Shown one piece after another: positions 25,263 to 35,514 of a DNA stretch of 64,000 nt. Source of the DNA: an uncultured Campylobacterota bacterium (GTDB lineage Bacteria; Campylobacterota; Campylobacteria; Campylobacterales; Sulfurovaceae); assembly GCA_937141405.1 (NCBI GenBank), contig CAKZQQ010000005.1, positions 186,001-250,000 on the forward strand. The letters run 5' to 3'. Each line of letters starts with the position of its first letter. The first letter of the stretch is position 1. The translations under genes and the position numbers were made by a program. The notes beneath the pieces were generated by a model. That model ran no database searches. It saw only the letters and a list, made by a program, of their open reading frames with translations, and had not been told where the DNA came from.

Positions 25263-27016
25263 TGAAGTGTAGTGTCAAGCTCCTCGTAAGCCATATCTTT
25301 GACTATAAGAGGTTAGTTTTTTTAGGGCAGATTATCGCTGTTGTTGCGACAATTCTCATCTCGGTTATCCCACTTTTTATCCCACTCCTTGTTGATGAGT
25401 TGCTTTTAGGTAAAGAGCATAAATTGACATACTACATCTCGAGCGTTTTTGGTGAGATGGAGATATATCAGTATGTCCTTATCATCCTTATCATAATCGT
25501 AGTTTTTAGATTTGTAGCGACCGTTTTGGGGATCTTGCAGACCAAGATATTTGTCACCATCTCGAAAAAAATCACCTATAAGTTGCGAGTCTCGCTCTTA
25601 GATCATCTCAAGCGTGTATCACTCAAAGAGTATGAGAATTTTAGTGTCGGCTCTATCACTTCTAAGCTTGTTACCGATATAGAGACGCTTGACGGTTTCA
25701 TCGGCACGACTGTCGGCAAGCTGATTATCGCTGTGCTCACGCTCCTCTTTTCGGGCATCATCCTTTTGTGGATACATTGGCCTCTAGCACTCTTTATCCT
25801 CATCACCAACCCGATAGTCGTTTTTTTCACTGCAAAGCTCTCACGACGCATCGGGGTGCTTAAAAAAGATGAAAATAGAGCCGTCGGAGAGTTTCAAGGC
25901 AGCCTCTCAGATACTTTGGAGCTATTTCATCAGATAAAAGCGACCAACAAAGAGAGCTATTTCTTCGATAAGGTTAAGCAAAAGACGAAAGAGCTTAAAG
26001 AGTATGCTATTGCCTACGGATACAAAAGTGATGTGGCTCTTAAGTGGAGCTTCTTGATGTTCCTAAGCGGTTATGAGGTCTTTAGAGCGGTGAGCATCTT
26101 AGCCGTTGCTTATAGTGATCTTAGCGTCGGTCTTATGCTTGCGATATTCTCCTATCTTTGGATCATGGTAGGACCGACTCAAGATGTTATCAATTTTCAA
26201 TACACACTCTCAACGGCAAAGACTGCATGTGAAAGAATCAATGAGGTTTTTGCTATGCAACAAGAGGAACACAAAGAGAATGCACTTGATCCTTTTGAAA
26301 ACAAAGAGGCTATCTCTATAACGCTAAAAAATCTCTATTTTGCCTACGATAAAGATAGTATATTAAAAAATATCAATATGGATATCAAAGCAGGAGAAAA
26401 GGTCGCTATCGTCGGTTCTAGCGGAAGCGGAAAGAGTACACTTGCCAATATAATCGTAGGATTTTACCCCATAGCACAAGGAGACATCCTCTATGGCGAT
26501 GTGAGTATAAAAGATATCAATCTTGCAACCGTGAGAGAGCATATTCATCTCATATTGCAACAACCTAAACTCTTTAATGATACAATACGATTTAATTTGA
26601 CACTCGGTGCACAGTATAGCGAGAGTCAAATTGAAGAAGCTATTAAAATAGCGCAACTAGAAGATGTGATAGCAGGGCTTAAAAATGGTGTTGATACAAT
26701 CGTCGGTAGAGATGGCATCAAGCTCAGCGGTGGGCAAAGACAGCGAATAGCAATCGCTAGAATGGTGTTAGTCGATCCTGAAGTTGTGATATTTGATGAG
26801 TCAACATCGGCGCTTGATACGCACACGGAAGGCAGACTCTTTGGTGCTCTTAAAGAATTTTTAGAGTCAAAAACAGTCATCGTCATCGCCCATAGACTCA
26901 GCACCATTAAAGGCGCAAGTAGGATATTTATACTAGAAGAGGGTGTTCTCATAGATAGCGGAACACCCGATGAGTTGCTCACAAAAGAGAGCGGCTATTT
27001 TGCAAATATGAAATAG
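25262..27016 (+). CDS. ABC exporter, fused permease-ATPase
   Basis: 584-residue half-transporter that works as a homodimer in the inner membrane. Six membrane helices in residues 1-320 are followed by the nucleotide-binding domain: Walker A GSSGSGKST (385-393), signature LSGGQRQR (about 488-495), Walker B VVIFDESTSALD and the H-loop IVIAHRLST. It is the MsbA/multidrug type; lipid, drug or peptide export are all possible. The start ATG overlaps the serB stop (TGATG). uppP begins seven bases after it ends. Confidence 0.9.
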   Translation: MKCSVKLLVSHIFDYKRLVFLGQIIAVVATILISVIPLFIPLLVDELLLGKEHKLTYYISSVFGEMEIYQYVLIILIIIVVFRFVATVLGILQTKIFVTISKKITYKLRVSLLDHLKRVSLKEYENFSVGSITSKLVTDIETLDGFIGTTVGKLIIAVLTLLFSGIILLWIHWPLALFILITNPIVVFFTAKLSRRIGVLKKDENRAVGEFQGSLSDTLELFHQIKATNKESYFFDKVKQKTKELKEYAIAYGYKSDVALKWSFLMFLSGYEVFRAVSILAVAYSDLSVGLMLAIFSYLWIMVGPTQDVINFQYTLSTAKTACERINEVFAMQQEEHKENALDPFENKEAISITLKNLYFAYDKDSILKNINMDIKAGEKVAIVGSSGSGKSTLANIIVGFYPIAQGDILYGDVSIKDINLATVREHIHLILQQPKLFNDTIRFNLTLGAQYSESQIEEAIKIAQLEDVIAGLKNGVDTIVGRDGIKLSGGQRQRIAIARMVLVDPEVVIFDESTSALDTHTEGRLFGALKEFLESKTVIVIAHRLSTIKGASRIFILEEGVLIDSGTPDELLTKESGYFANMK

Positions 27017-27023
27017 GAAAAGA

Positions 27024-27794
27024 ATGGATATTATTCAAGCGATCATCATAGGTATAGTGGAGGGGTTCACTGAGTTTTTACCGATCTCCTCAACGGGGCA
27101 TATGATTATGGTCAATGACTTTCTAGGTATCAAGCAGAGTGAACTCATCAAAGCATATGAGATCATCATACAGTTTGCAGCCATTTTAGCCGTCATGATA
27201 GCCTACAGGGAGAAGTTAACACCTAAAGAGTTTAATCTTTGGAAAAATGTTTTTGTCGCTTTTTTACCGCTATTGGTTATCGGCTATATCTTTAAAGATG
27301 AGATTAAATCCCTCTTTTCTATAGAGATAGTCGCTTGGATGTTTATCATTGGCGGTATCATCTTTTTAATCGTAGAGCGATTTTACAAAGAGAATGAAAC
27401 GCATACACGCACCCTTGACGATGTGACTTTGATGCAGTCATTTTGGATAGGTATTGCGCAACTCTTTTCGTTTATCCCAGGGACAAGTAGGGCGGGGGCG
27501 ACTATCATAGGCGGGATGCTTCTAAAGCTCGACCGTAAAACATCGGCAGAGTTCTCTTTTTTGCTTGCTATTCCTGTGATGGGTGCAGTGAGCGCGTATG
27601 ATCTTTTGAAGCATTATGCGTCGTTTGCATCGGTTGATTGGACGCCGTTTCTGATCGGTTTTATCGTAGCGTTTATCGTAGCGTTTGTGACGATAAGGCT
27701 CTTTCTCGTTTTTTTGCAGCGATTTACATTTGTTGCATTTGGCTGGTATAGAATCATTCTTGGGGTGTTGTTGCTTCTATTTTGGGTTTATTAG
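27024..27794 (+). CDS. uppP: Undecaprenyl-diphosphatase
   Basis: Integral membrane enzyme that dephosphorylates undecaprenyl diphosphate, recycling the lipid carrier for peptidoglycan and O-antigen; also called BacA. 256 residues. Motif 1 is EGFTEFLPISSTGH (about 13-26) and motif 2 is PGTSRAGATIIGG (about 154-166), both with the catalytic polar residues. AGGAAAAG precedes the ATG. It closes the serB-ABC-uppP unit, with a terminator hairpin right after it. Confidence 0.97.
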   Translation: MDIIQAIIIGIVEGFTEFLPISSTGHMIMVNDFLGIKQSELIKAYEIIIQFAAILAVMIAYREKLTPKEFNLWKNVFVAFLPLLVIGYIFKDEIKSLFSIEIVAWMFIIGGIIFLIVERFYKENETHTRTLDDVTLMQSFWIGIAQLFSFIPGTSRAGATIIGGMLLKLDRKTSAEFSFLLAIPVMGAVSAYDLLKHYASFASVDWTPFLIGFIVAFIVAFVTIRLFLVFLQRFTFVAFGWYRIILGVLLLLFWVY

Positions 27795-27817
27795 ACCTCT
27801 TTTGAGAGAGGTTTTAT
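27795..27817 (+). terminator. Rho-independent terminator after uppP
   Basis: ACCTCT (27795-27800), loop TTTGAG, AGAGGT (27807-27812), followed by TTTTA. It starts at the base after the uppP stop codon, so it closes the unit before the second DEAD-box gene. Confidence 0.7.
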
Positions 27818-27872
27818 AAGTTCAAGTTTTGGACTAAAAAAGCGTTTTTACGCGTGCATAAAAAGGTAGTAT

Positions 27873-29255
27873 ATGAATTTTAGAGATTTTAGTTTTCATC
27901 CTGATGTTGAAAAGGGTGTGAGGATCGCAGGCTTTAAAGAGCCAAGTCCGATCCAGGAGATGTCTATCCCGATAGTCGCAGAGGGAAAAGATATGATAGG
28001 TCAAGCGCATACAGGTACAGGGAAAACGGCAGCTTTTGGTCTGCCGATGATTGACAAGATAGCAAAGGGTGAGTGTGAGAGAGCCCTCGTGATTACCCCT
28101 ACAAGAGAGCTTGCAACGCAAGTGAGTGATGAGCTCTATCATCTTGGGAGATTTGCTGGGATTAGAACACTCACCGTGTATGGTGGAGTAGGGTATGGAA
28201 GACAGATAGCCCTTATCCACAAAGGAGTGCAGATTGTAGTTGCCACTCCGGGGAGACTTAAAGATCTCTATAAAAAAGGGAAGATCGATACGTTTAACCC
28301 GGAGATTGTCGTCCTTGATGAGGCTGATGAGATGCTTGATATGGGCTTTTTGGATGATATCAAAGAGATATTTGAGTATATCCCGCAAAATAGACAAACT
28401 TTGCTTTTCTCAGCAACAATGCCGGAGCCTATCAAAGAGCTTGCAAATAGTATCCTCTATAAGCCGGAATTTATCTCTGTGATTGGTGATGAGGAGACGA
28501 CAAACAACATCATCGAGCAGGTCTATTATGTGATCAATGAAAATCAAAGAGATGAGGCGATTGTTAATCTTCTTGAGAGCGAGGATGTAGATAAGTGTAT
28601 CATCTTTTGTAGGATGAAAAGAGAAGTTGATAGACTTAGTGAGCATCTCGAAGCACTTGGATTTAGTGCCAAAGGGTTACACGGGGATGTTGAGCAAGAA
28701 GATAGAGAAGCGATTATCAAAGGCTATAGAAGAGGCGAGATAAAGATAATGGTTGCAACAGATGTGGCAGCGCGTGGACTTGATGTAAAAAATGTTTCGC
28801 ATGTCTTTAACTATCATATCCCTTTTGATCCGCAAAGTTATGTGCACCGAATAGGCAGAACAGGCAGGGCAGGCAAAAGCGGAAAAGCGATTACTTTGGT
28901 TTCAACAGAGGAGTTTAGGGAGTTGCAGAGAATCAAAAAAGAGGTTGGTGCAGATATGAAACTCTCTACGATATCGCTTAGCTCTCAAGCCCCACAAGTA
29001 GATATGCAAAATATCAAAGAGCATATAGAATCCATCGATATCGACCCTAGCATTGATAACTATCTCGAAGAGCTTTCAGATATAAAAGTAGATGTTTTAA
29101 TCAAAAAACTGCTAACATATTTTATAGGTGATGAAGCAAGTGGAGAGGATGATTTTTTAGGTTTTGATGAGACAGAAGTTTCTCAGATGATGAAAGATTA
29201 TAATATGGAACAAAAAGGGACACAAAAGCACAATAAACGTAAAAAAAGAAGATAA
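27873..29255 (+). CDS. DEAD-box RNA helicase
   Basis: 460-residue ATP-dependent RNA helicase. Q motif GFKEPSPIQEMSI, motif I AHTGTGKT, PTRELATQ, TPGR, VLDEADEMLDMG, SAT, VATDVAARGLDVKNVSHV, HRIGRTGRAG. The C-terminal part is acidic then ends in a short basic tail (NKRKKRR), unlike the RG-rich tail of the helicase at 20860. The first 250 residues of the two are very similar, so they are paralogues. It lies between the uppP terminator and the oad genes as a single gene. Confidence 0.93.
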   Translation: MNFRDFSFHPDVEKGVRIAGFKEPSPIQEMSIPIVAEGKDMIGQAHTGTGKTAAFGLPMIDKIAKGECERALVITPTRELATQVSDELYHLGRFAGIRTLTVYGGVGYGRQIALIHKGVQIVVATPGRLKDLYKKGKIDTFNPEIVVLDEADEMLDMGFLDDIKEIFEYIPQNRQTLLFSATMPEPIKELANSILYKPEFISVIGDEETTNNIIEQVYYVINENQRDEAIVNLLESEDVDKCIIFCRMKREVDRLSEHLEALGFSAKGLHGDVEQEDREAIIKGYRRGEIKIMVATDVAARGLDVKNVSHVFNYHIPFDPQSYVHRIGRTGRAGKSGKAITLVSTEEFRELQRIKKEVGADMKLSTISLSSQAPQVDMQNIKEHIESIDIDPSIDNYLEELSDIKVDVLIKKLLTYFIGDEASGEDDFLGFDETEVSQMMKDYNMEQKGTQKHNKRKKRR

Positions 29256-29326
29256 GTTGTGCTTTTAATTTCTAAGCAAGTAAAACTATTTTATAATTCG
29301 TGAAATAATAACAGGGGGGATACCCA

Positions 29327-29563
29327 ATGGAGACAGATTTAGTTTTAGAATCATTGAAATTTATGGCTCTAGGAATGGGGATTGTTTTCCTTTTTCTATA
29401 TACGCTTGTTCTTTTGATGCAGCTGCAAGCATTCATTGTTGGAAAGTTTTTCTCTAATGATAAAGACTCGGGCGGTACTACAGGCTCAAAATCTTCAAAT
29501 GAAATAGATGAAAAAAGGCGAATTGCTGCGATTATCGGCGCCGTGATGCAGCATAAAAAATGA
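29327..29563 (+). CDS. oadG: Oxaloacetate decarboxylase gamma subunit (OadG-like)
   Basis: 78-residue membrane anchor of the Na+-pumping decarboxylase: one hydrophobic helix near the N-terminus (FMALGMGIVFLFLYTLVLLM) and a hydrophilic tail ending AAIIGAVMQHKK, the usual OadG layout. A very strong AGGGGGG precedes the ATG, with TATAAT at 29292-29297. Its partners OadA and OadB follow in order, so the role is clear from context even though the family is poorly conserved. Confidence 0.85.
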   Translation: METDLVLESLKFMALGMGIVFLFLYTLVLLMQLQAFIVGKFFSNDKDSGGTTGSKSSNEIDEKRRIAAIIGAVMQHKK

Positions 29564-29578
29564 TAAAGGCTTAAATGT

Positions 29579-31363
29579 ATGGCAAAAAAGTATATTGATA
29601 TTATGGATACAACCTTTAGAGACGGATTTCAATCCGTCTTTGGAGGCAGAGTTTTAATGAACGACTTTCTTCCTGCGGTCGAAGCGGCTACTCAAGCAGG
29701 AATTACTCACTTTGAATTTGGCGGGGGCGCTAGATTCCAATCCCTCTTTTTTTATCTCCGAGAGAATGCTTTTGAGATGATGGATAAGTTCCGCGAGATA
29801 GCGGGGCCAAAAGCAAATCTTCAGGTGCTCTCGCGCGGTATCAATACCGTGATGCTCGATACGGGAAGTAGAGAGATGATCGATCTCTTTGCAAAACTCT
29901 TTGCAAAGCACGGCACAACGACAGTAAGAAACTTTGATGCACTCAACGATATAGCCAATCTAGCTTACAGCGCAGAGTGTATCGTCAAGCACGGCATGAA
30001 TCATGAAGTGGTCGTCACGATGATGGATTTGCCTCCCGGATGTGTGGGTGCGCATGATGTTGCTTTTTATGAAAAGACACTCAGAGATATACTTGATAGT
30101 GGTATAAAATTTGATAGTGTCTGCTTCAAAGATGCAAGCGGAACATCAAATCCGAGAAAGGTATTTGATACCATCTCAATGGCAAGAAAACTTTTGGGAG
30201 AATCCGTTCAGTTGAGACTCCACACACATGAAACCGCAGGTGTGAGTGTCGCCTCTTATATGGCAGCACTTGAGGCCGGTGCAAATGGTATCGATATGGC
30301 TGCTGCTCCTGTCAGTGGGGGGACGAGCCAGCCCGATATCCTGACTATGCTCCATGCAACCAAGGGGAGCGATTATAACCTTGGCGATCTTGAAACTTCC
30401 AAAATCCTAAAATATGAAGAGACACTTAAAGAGTGTCTCAAAGAGTACTTTATCCCACCTGAAGCGACACAGGTATCTCCTATTATTCCATTCTCTCCAA
30501 TGCCCGGCGGTGCACTTACAGCCAATACGCAGATGATGCGAGATTCCGGCAATCTTGATAAATTTGATGAAGTGATACGCGCGATGAAAGAGGTCGTAGA
30601 GCGTGGAGGTTACGGTACATCGGTAACTCCTGTGAGTCAATTCTACTGGCAACAAGCTTATGCCAATGTGATGTTTGGTCCATGGAATCAGATAGCTCCG
30701 GGTTACGGCAAGATGGTTCTTGGATATTTTGGAAAAACTCCTGTGGAACCGGATGCCGAGATCATTAAACTTGCAAGCGAGCAGTTAAAATTAGAGCCGA
30801 CAAAAGAGAATCCACTTGATTTTGCCGACAAAGATGAGACAAAAAGCATAGCATATTGGACAAAAGTTTTAGAAGAGGAGTCTATCAAAGTTACAGATGA
30901 GAATCTCTTTATAGCAGCATCTTGTGACAAAAAAGGTATAGCATTTTTAAAAGGTGAGAGTCCATTAATGGTAAGAAAAGGTGAAGAAAATAATACAAAA
31001 GGAGCCCATATGTCGGGAAATTATACGGTAGTTGTAGATGGTAAGAAATATAGTGTTCAAGTGGTTCAAGGGGAAGGTGAAGTACAGATACAAGAGGTAG
31101 CTACGCAGATACCGCATGAAGCATGCGAATCAACTTCTTCATGTTCAGGGGATATCGAGATCCATTCGCAAACTCCGGGGAATGTTTGGAAAATACTTGT
31201 TAATCCCGGCGACAGTGTACAAGAGGGTGACAAGATCATGATACTTGAAGCTATGAAAATGGAGATAGATATCGTGGCTCCGCAAGATGGTGTCGTCTCT
31301 TCAATCAATGTAAAGATAAATGATACGGTTGTCGATGGCCAGCTACTAGTTACTATGGAGTAA
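29579..31363 (+). CDS. oadA: Oxaloacetate decarboxylase alpha subunit / biotin carboxyl carrier
   Basis: 594-residue carboxyltransferase. N-terminal TIM barrel starting with DIMDTTFRDGFQS (metal and substrate residues), LHTHETAGVSVASYMAALEAG with GANGIDMAAAPVSGGTSQP, a conserved middle domain (TPVSQFYWQQAYANV), and a C-terminal biotinyl domain whose lysine is K560 in LEAMKMEID. In this family it moves CO2 from oxaloacetate to biotin; with OadB and OadG it pumps Na+. The same fold serves as pyruvate carboxylase subunit B, but that needs a separate biotin carboxylase, which is not here. Part of oadGAB. Confidence 0.92.
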   Translation: MAKKYIDIMDTTFRDGFQSVFGGRVLMNDFLPAVEAATQAGITHFEFGGGARFQSLFFYLRENAFEMMDKFREIAGPKANLQVLSRGINTVMLDTGSREMIDLFAKLFAKHGTTTVRNFDALNDIANLAYSAECIVKHGMNHEVVVTMMDLPPGCVGAHDVAFYEKTLRDILDSGIKFDSVCFKDASGTSNPRKVFDTISMARKLLGESVQLRLHTHETAGVSVASYMAALEAGANGIDMAAAPVSGGTSQPDILTMLHATKGSDYNLGDLETSKILKYEETLKECLKEYFIPPEATQVSPIIPFSPMPGGALTANTQMMRDSGNLDKFDEVIRAMKEVVERGGYGTSVTPVSQFYWQQAYANVMFGPWNQIAPGYGKMVLGYFGKTPVEPDAEIIKLASEQLKLEPTKENPLDFADKDETKSIAYWTKVLEEESIKVTDENLFIAASCDKKGIAFLKGESPLMVRKGEENNTKGAHMSGNYTVVVDGKKYSVQVVQGEGEVQIQEVATQIPHEACESTSSCSGDIEIHSQTPGNVWKILVNPGDSVQEGDKIMILEAMKMEIDIVAPQDGVVSSINVKINDTVVDGQLLVTME

Positions 31364-31366
31364 GCA

Positions 31367-32701
31367 ATGAAAATGAAGTCATTTTTACTCACAGCTATTT
31401 TTATATTTTTTGCTAGCAGTGTAACGCTGAGTGCTTCTTCTGAGACACAAGGGGGTGTAGCAGGCGAAGAGGCACAGCAAGTAAAACCTTATGAGCCTAA
31501 AAGTATTACGCAACTCTCAGCTGCTTTTTTAGAGAGAACCGGTATCAATGCAATTCTCTTCCCTCAAGAGGGTGTGACAAATGGTCATGGCGAAGAGATG
31601 ACACTCTTTGAGCAAAGTACAGGAAGAGTGATAATGTTTGTTATCATTTTCCTCCTCTTTTATCTAGCGATAGCAAAAGGATTTGAGCCACTTCTTTTGC
31701 TCCCTATAGCCTTTGGCGGATTGCTGGCAAATATTCCTATAGCCAATATGACGAGTGAGCATGGGATGCTCGGCATCATCTATAATATGGGTATAGCAAA
31801 CGAATTTTTCCCGTTACTTATCTTTATGGGCGTGGGTGCGATGACCGATTTTGGTCCGCTCCTTTCAAATCCAAAGACAGCACTTCTCGGCGGTGCGGCG
31901 CAATTTGGGATATTTGGATCACTTGTAGGTGCTGCGGCACTCTCACAATATACCGGCTATGTTGATTTTACTTTGCAACAAGCCGGTGCTATTAGTATCA
32001 TCGGTGGTGCCGATGGTCCTACCTCTATCTTTATAGCCTCAAGACTTGCTCCCGAGCTTTTAGGGGCAATCGCTGTTGCTGCTTATTCTTATATGGCACT
32101 TGTCCCTGTTATCCAACCTCCTATAATGAAGATGCTCACAAGCGAAGAAGAGCGAAGAATAGTGATGCCAAAAACAAGAGAAGTAAAAAAACTTGAGAAG
32201 TTAATCTTCCCTCTTATCGTTGTGATGATGATTGCCTTTGTGCTTCCTGATGCAGCTCCACTTATGGGATCTTTTGCTTTGGGTAACTTTGCAAAAGAGT
32301 CAGGTGTGGTTGATAGACTTTCAAATGAGATGCAAAACTCTTTGATCAATATCGTTACTATCTTTTTAGGGCTTGGTGTTGGCTCAAAATTGGCTTCTGA
32401 TTCATTTTTGGTTGCCGAAACACTTGGTATCATGGTCATTGGTCTTCTTGCATTTTCCGTAGGAACTGCTGCAGGTGTCATTATGGGTAAGATAATGAAT
32501 AGATTTTCGAAAGAGCCTATCAATCCAATCATCGGTGCAGCCGGAGTCTCTGCTGTGCCAATGGCGGCTCGCGTTGTAAGTAAAGTGGGTGCAGAAGCAA
32601 GACCGGGTAATGTATTATTGATGCATGCTATGGGACCTAATGTGGCGGGCGTTATAGGATCAGCAGTTGCAGCGGGTGTGTTGCTTTCAATTTTTAATTA
32701 A
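31367..32701 (+). CDS. oadB: Oxaloacetate decarboxylase beta subunit, Na+ pump
   Basis: 444-residue membrane subunit that decarboxylates carboxybiotin and moves Na+ across the inner membrane. About nine to eleven helices; signature segments [52 protein letters not shown] and the C-terminal [15 protein letters not shown]. It has an extra N-terminal, signal-like helix ([20 protein letters not shown]) and a polar segment of about 50 residues before the family core, longer than many OadB proteins. It starts three bases after oadA. Confidence 0.93.
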   Translation: MKMKSFLLTAIFIFFASSVTLSASSETQGGVAGEEAQQVKPYEPKSITQLSAAFLERTGINAILFPQEGVTNGHGEEMTLFEQSTGRVIMFVIIFLLFYLAIAKGFEPLLLLPIAFGGLLANIPIANMTSEHGMLGIIYNMGIANEFFPLLIFMGVGAMTDFGPLLSNPKTALLGGAAQFGIFGSLVGAAALSQYTGYVDFTLQQAGAISIIGGADGPTSIFIASRLAPELLGAIAVAAYSYMALVPVIQPPIMKMLTSEEERRIVMPKTREVKKLEKLIFPLIVVMMIAFVLPDAAPLMGSFALGNFAKESGVVDRLSNEMQNSLINIVTIFLGLGVGSKLASDSFLVAETLGIMVIGLLAFSVGTAAGVIMGKIMNRFSKEPINPIIGAAGVSAVPMAARVVSKVGAEARPGNVLLMHAMGPNVAGVIGSAVAAGVLLSIFN

Positions 32702-32712
32702 AAGAGGATATT

Positions 32713-34305
32713 ATGAGTTCCAAGAGTATGCCAAATGGACTTGAGAAGTTAGGGTTGGATATTACGGGAAAGATTTATTACAATTTAAGTTATGATGAAC
32801 TTCAAGCCCACGAGATCAATCGATCAGAGTGTAAGATCTCTACAACAGGCACAGCTATGTGTGATACCGGTATTTTTACCGGAAGAAGTCCAAAAGATAA
32901 ATATTTTGTCGATCAAGCCCCCTCAAATAAAGAGATAGCTTGGGGCAACATCAACAAACCTATAAAAAAAGAGGTCTATGAGGAACTTTTGGAGCTCAGT
33001 AAAAAACAGCTCTCAAATAAAGATATTTATGTCATGGATGTCTATGCAGGTGCGAGTTTAGAGAGTAGAAAAAAGATTCGTTTTATCTCTGAAGTCGCTT
33101 GGCAGGCGCATTTTGTAAAAAATATGTTTATTCGACCAACGGAAAAAGAGTTGGAAGATTTTGAGCCTGATTTTGTGGTCTATAATGCCTGCAAAACAAC
33201 CAATGAAAAATACAAAGAAGAGGGACTCAACTCAGATGTTTTTGTAATTTTCAATATAGAAGAGAATGTCTGCATCATTGGCGGGACATGGTACGGCGGA
33301 GAGATGAAAAAAGGGATTTTCTCAATGATGAACTATTGGTTGCCACTCGAGGGTAAATTGTCAATGCATTGTTCTGCAAATGTCGGTAAAGAGGGTGATG
33401 TTTGTCTCTTCTTTGGTCTCTCAGGTACCGGCAAAACTACTCTATCAACTGATCCGCATAGAGCGCTCATAGGTGATGATGAACATGGCTGGGATGATAA
33501 CGGTGTTTTTAACTTTGAAGGCGGATGCTATGCAAAGGTGATCAATCTTGATCCTAGAAGTGAGCCTGAGATTTATGGAGCTATCAAGAAAGATGCTCTT
33601 TTGGAAAATGTAGTCTATGATGTGGATGGACTCGTTGATTATAGTGACAGCACAAAGACTGAAAATACTAGAGTCTCTTATCCTATAGAGCATATTGAAA
33701 ATTTTAAAGAAAATATGCAAGCAGGGCACCCCTCAAATATCATCTTTCTTACAGCGGATGCCTTCGGTATCTTGCCTCCTATAAGTAAATTGACAAAAGA
33801 GCAAGCTATGTACTACTTCCTCAGTGGCTATACGGCAAAAGTAGCAGGGACAGAGCGTGGCATTACTGAGCCTGTTGCAACATTTAGCGCGTGTTTTGGT
33901 GAGGCATTTTTGCCGTTACATCCTACTAGATATGCAAAACTTTTAGGTGAAAAGATCGATAAACACAATGTTAATGTCTATCTTCTCAATACAGGCTGGA
34001 CAGGTGGCCCATATGGTGTTGGAAAGAGAATGAGCATCAAAGATACAAGAGCATGTATCGATGCTATTCTTGGCGGCACTATCCTGGATGCAGAGTTTGA
34101 GAAACTTGATGTTTTTGATCTCTCTATCCCGAAAGTACTCTCAGGAGCCAATAGTGAAGTACTCAACCCTCGAAATACTTGGGTTGACAAAGAGGCATAT
34201 GATAAAAAGCTTCATGAACTAGCACATATGTTTATAGAGAATTTCAAGCGTTATGATGATAAAGGGAGTGAATTTGACTTTGCTTCCGCAGGACCCCAGC
34301 TATAA
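32713..34305 (+). CDS. pckA: ATP-dependent phosphoenolpyruvate carboxykinase
   Basis: Interconverts oxaloacetate + ATP with PEP + CO2 + ADP. 530 residues, normal for the ATP type. The P-loop GLSGTGKTT (235-243), followed by LIGDDEHGW (metal site), TGRSPKDKY near the N-terminus, and [10 protein letters not shown] with [13 protein letters not shown]. It starts 11 bases after oadB with AGAGGA upstream, so oadGAB-pckA form a pyruvate-oxaloacetate-PEP module. It ends eight bases from the convergent ybeY. Confidence 0.97.
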   Translation: MSSKSMPNGLEKLGLDITGKIYYNLSYDELQAHEINRSECKISTTGTAMCDTGIFTGRSPKDKYFVDQAPSNKEIAWGNINKPIKKEVYEELLELSKKQLSNKDIYVMDVYAGASLESRKKIRFISEVAWQAHFVKNMFIRPTEKELEDFEPDFVVYNACKTTNEKYKEEGLNSDVFVIFNIEENVCIIGGTWYGGEMKKGIFSMMNYWLPLEGKLSMHCSANVGKEGDVCLFFGLSGTGKTTLSTDPHRALIGDDEHGWDDNGVFNFEGGCYAKVINLDPRSEPEIYGAIKKDALLENVVYDVDGLVDYSDSTKTENTRVSYPIEHIENFKENMQAGHPSNIIFLTADAFGILPPISKLTKEQAMYYFLSGYTAKVAGTERGITEPVATFSACFGEAFLPLHPTRYAKLLGEKIDKHNVNVYLLNTGWTGGPYGVGKRMSIKDTRACIDAILGGTILDAEFEKLDVFDLSIPKVLSGANSEVLNPRNTWVDKEAYDKKLHELAHMFIENFKRYDDKGSEFDFASAGPQL

Positions 34306-34313
34306 TAAGGATT

Positions 34314-34739
34314 TTACCTTAAATCAACTCTTTTTGTGAGACTCAAAGAGAGGTTGAATCGCTGTGCTAGCTCTTCCTCTTTGCTTCCCATCTCGCCCTG
34401 ATCAGCTTCATGGTCAAACCCGAGTAGATGAAGCATACCATGGATGAAGAGGATTGCAACTTCATTTTTGAGGCTATGATTATGCTCTTTTGCCTGCTCT
34501 TTTGCGGTATCAAGCGAGATGACAATAGAGCCAAGAGGCATATTTTTTACCTGATGATAGAGTGGAAAGCTCAAAACATCAGTTGGTCTATCTTTTTCTC
34601 TATAATGAAGATTCAGCTCTGCGATATGCGCATCATCCACGAGTAGAAGTTCGATATCTCTATCGGTAATACTTGAAGCGATATCTTCGAGTATGTCAAG
34701 GTCGATTTTAATGTCTGTTTTATTATCTATAGCTATCAT
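34314..34739 (-). CDS. ybeY: Endoribonuclease YbeY
   Basis: Zinc-dependent single-strand endoribonuclease for 16S rRNA maturation and ribosome quality control. 141 residues. The zinc motif H-x3-H-x5-H is H100, H104, H110 in HGMLHLLGFDHE, with YREKDRPTDVLSFP typical of the family. Divergent from queC across 56 bases and convergent with pckA. The C-terminal tail (LSLSLTKRVDLR) is short. In many genomes ybeY sits beside other RNA genes; here it stands alone. Confidence 0.95.
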   Translation of the reverse strand: MIAIDNKTDIKIDLDILEDIASSITDRDIELLLVDDAHIAELNLHYREKDRPTDVLSFPLYHQVKNMPLGSIVISLDTAKEQAKEHNHSLKNEVAILFIHGMLHLLGFDHEADQGEMGSKEEELAQRFNLSLSLTKRVDLR

Positions 34740-34795
34740 TAGAAGAATTTTATCTAAAATATTGGTAAAATATCATAAAAAGTTTTGGAGAATTT

Positions 34796-35467
34796 GTGAA
34801 AAAAAAAGCAGTTTGTATTATTTCAGGCGGTATGGATAGTGCACTAAGTGCTAAGATAGCACAAAAGAGTGGTTTTGAGGTGATAGGTGTTCATTTTAAC
34901 TATCTGCAAAGAACACAAACTAGAGAGCTTCAAGCATTTAGAGATATCACTACTGCACTCGGGATAGAGAGCATCTATGAGATTGATCTGCCGTTTTTTA
35001 AGACTATCGGCGCATCGGCACTCACTGATAGTTCTATAGCCGTCCCAACAAGCGGAGTAGAACCCGGAGTTCCTGTGACTTATGTGCCTTTTAGGAATGG
35101 AATATTTCTCTCGATTGCCGCTTCGATTGCCGAAAAAGAGGGTGCTCAGACCATCTATATCGGTGTGGTTGAAGAAGATAGCAGCGGGTATCCTGATTGT
35201 AGAGCATCATACATAGAAGATATGCAACGCGCTATCAATAGTGGAACGAAGGTAGAGACAGATATAACTATCGAGATGCCTTTAGTTACACTCTCTAAAA
35301 TGGAGATAGTTAAAGAAGCACTCAAATTGGAAGTACCGCTTGAGCTTACTTGGAGCTGTTATCAAAACGAGGAGCAGGCTTGTGGGGTTTGTGATAGTTG
35401 TAGATTAAGATTGCGTGGTTTTGAGATGTGTGGTCAAAAAGATTTGATACCATATGTGCAATCTTAG
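34796..35467 (+). CDS. queC: 7-cyano-7-deazaguanine synthase (QueC)
   Basis: ATP-dependent conversion of carboxydeazaguanine to preQ0 for queuosine. 223 residues: P-loop ISGGMDSALS near the N-terminus and a zinc set C188, C196, C199, C202 in CGVCDSCRLRLRGF. It starts with GTG at 34796, TTTTGGAG upstream. The pyrophosphatase loop matches QueC, though the central part (FFKTIGASALTDSSI) is typical of the shorter Campylobacterota-type proteins. No other queuosine genes are adjacent. A strong hairpin begins at its stop codon. Confidence 0.9.
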   Translation: MKKKAVCIISGGMDSALSAKIAQKSGFEVIGVHFNYLQRTQTRELQAFRDITTALGIESIYEIDLPFFKTIGASALTDSSIAVPTSGVEPGVPVTYVPFRNGIFLSIAASIAEKEGAQTIYIGVVEEDSSGYPDCRASYIEDMQRAINSGTKVETDITIEMPLVTLSKMEIVKEALKLEVPLELTWSCYQNEEQACGVCDSCRLRLRGFEMCGQKDLIPYVQS

Positions 35468-35497
35468 CAATCTACACGAAGTAGATTGCCGATTTTG
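35467..35497 (+). terminator. Strong hairpin at the queC 3' end
   Basis: GCAATCTAC (35467-35475), loop ACGAA, GTAGATTGC (35481-35489), then CGATTTTG. A perfect 9-bp stem overlapping the last base of queC, between queC and a convergent lipoprotein gene; it could serve as a terminator on the plus strand. The CAATCT arm also resembles the end of the GTCATTGCGAG-type repeats, so it may be a decayed copy. Confidence 0.6.
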
Positions 35498-35514
35498 AGC
35501 AAATTATTAAAGTT

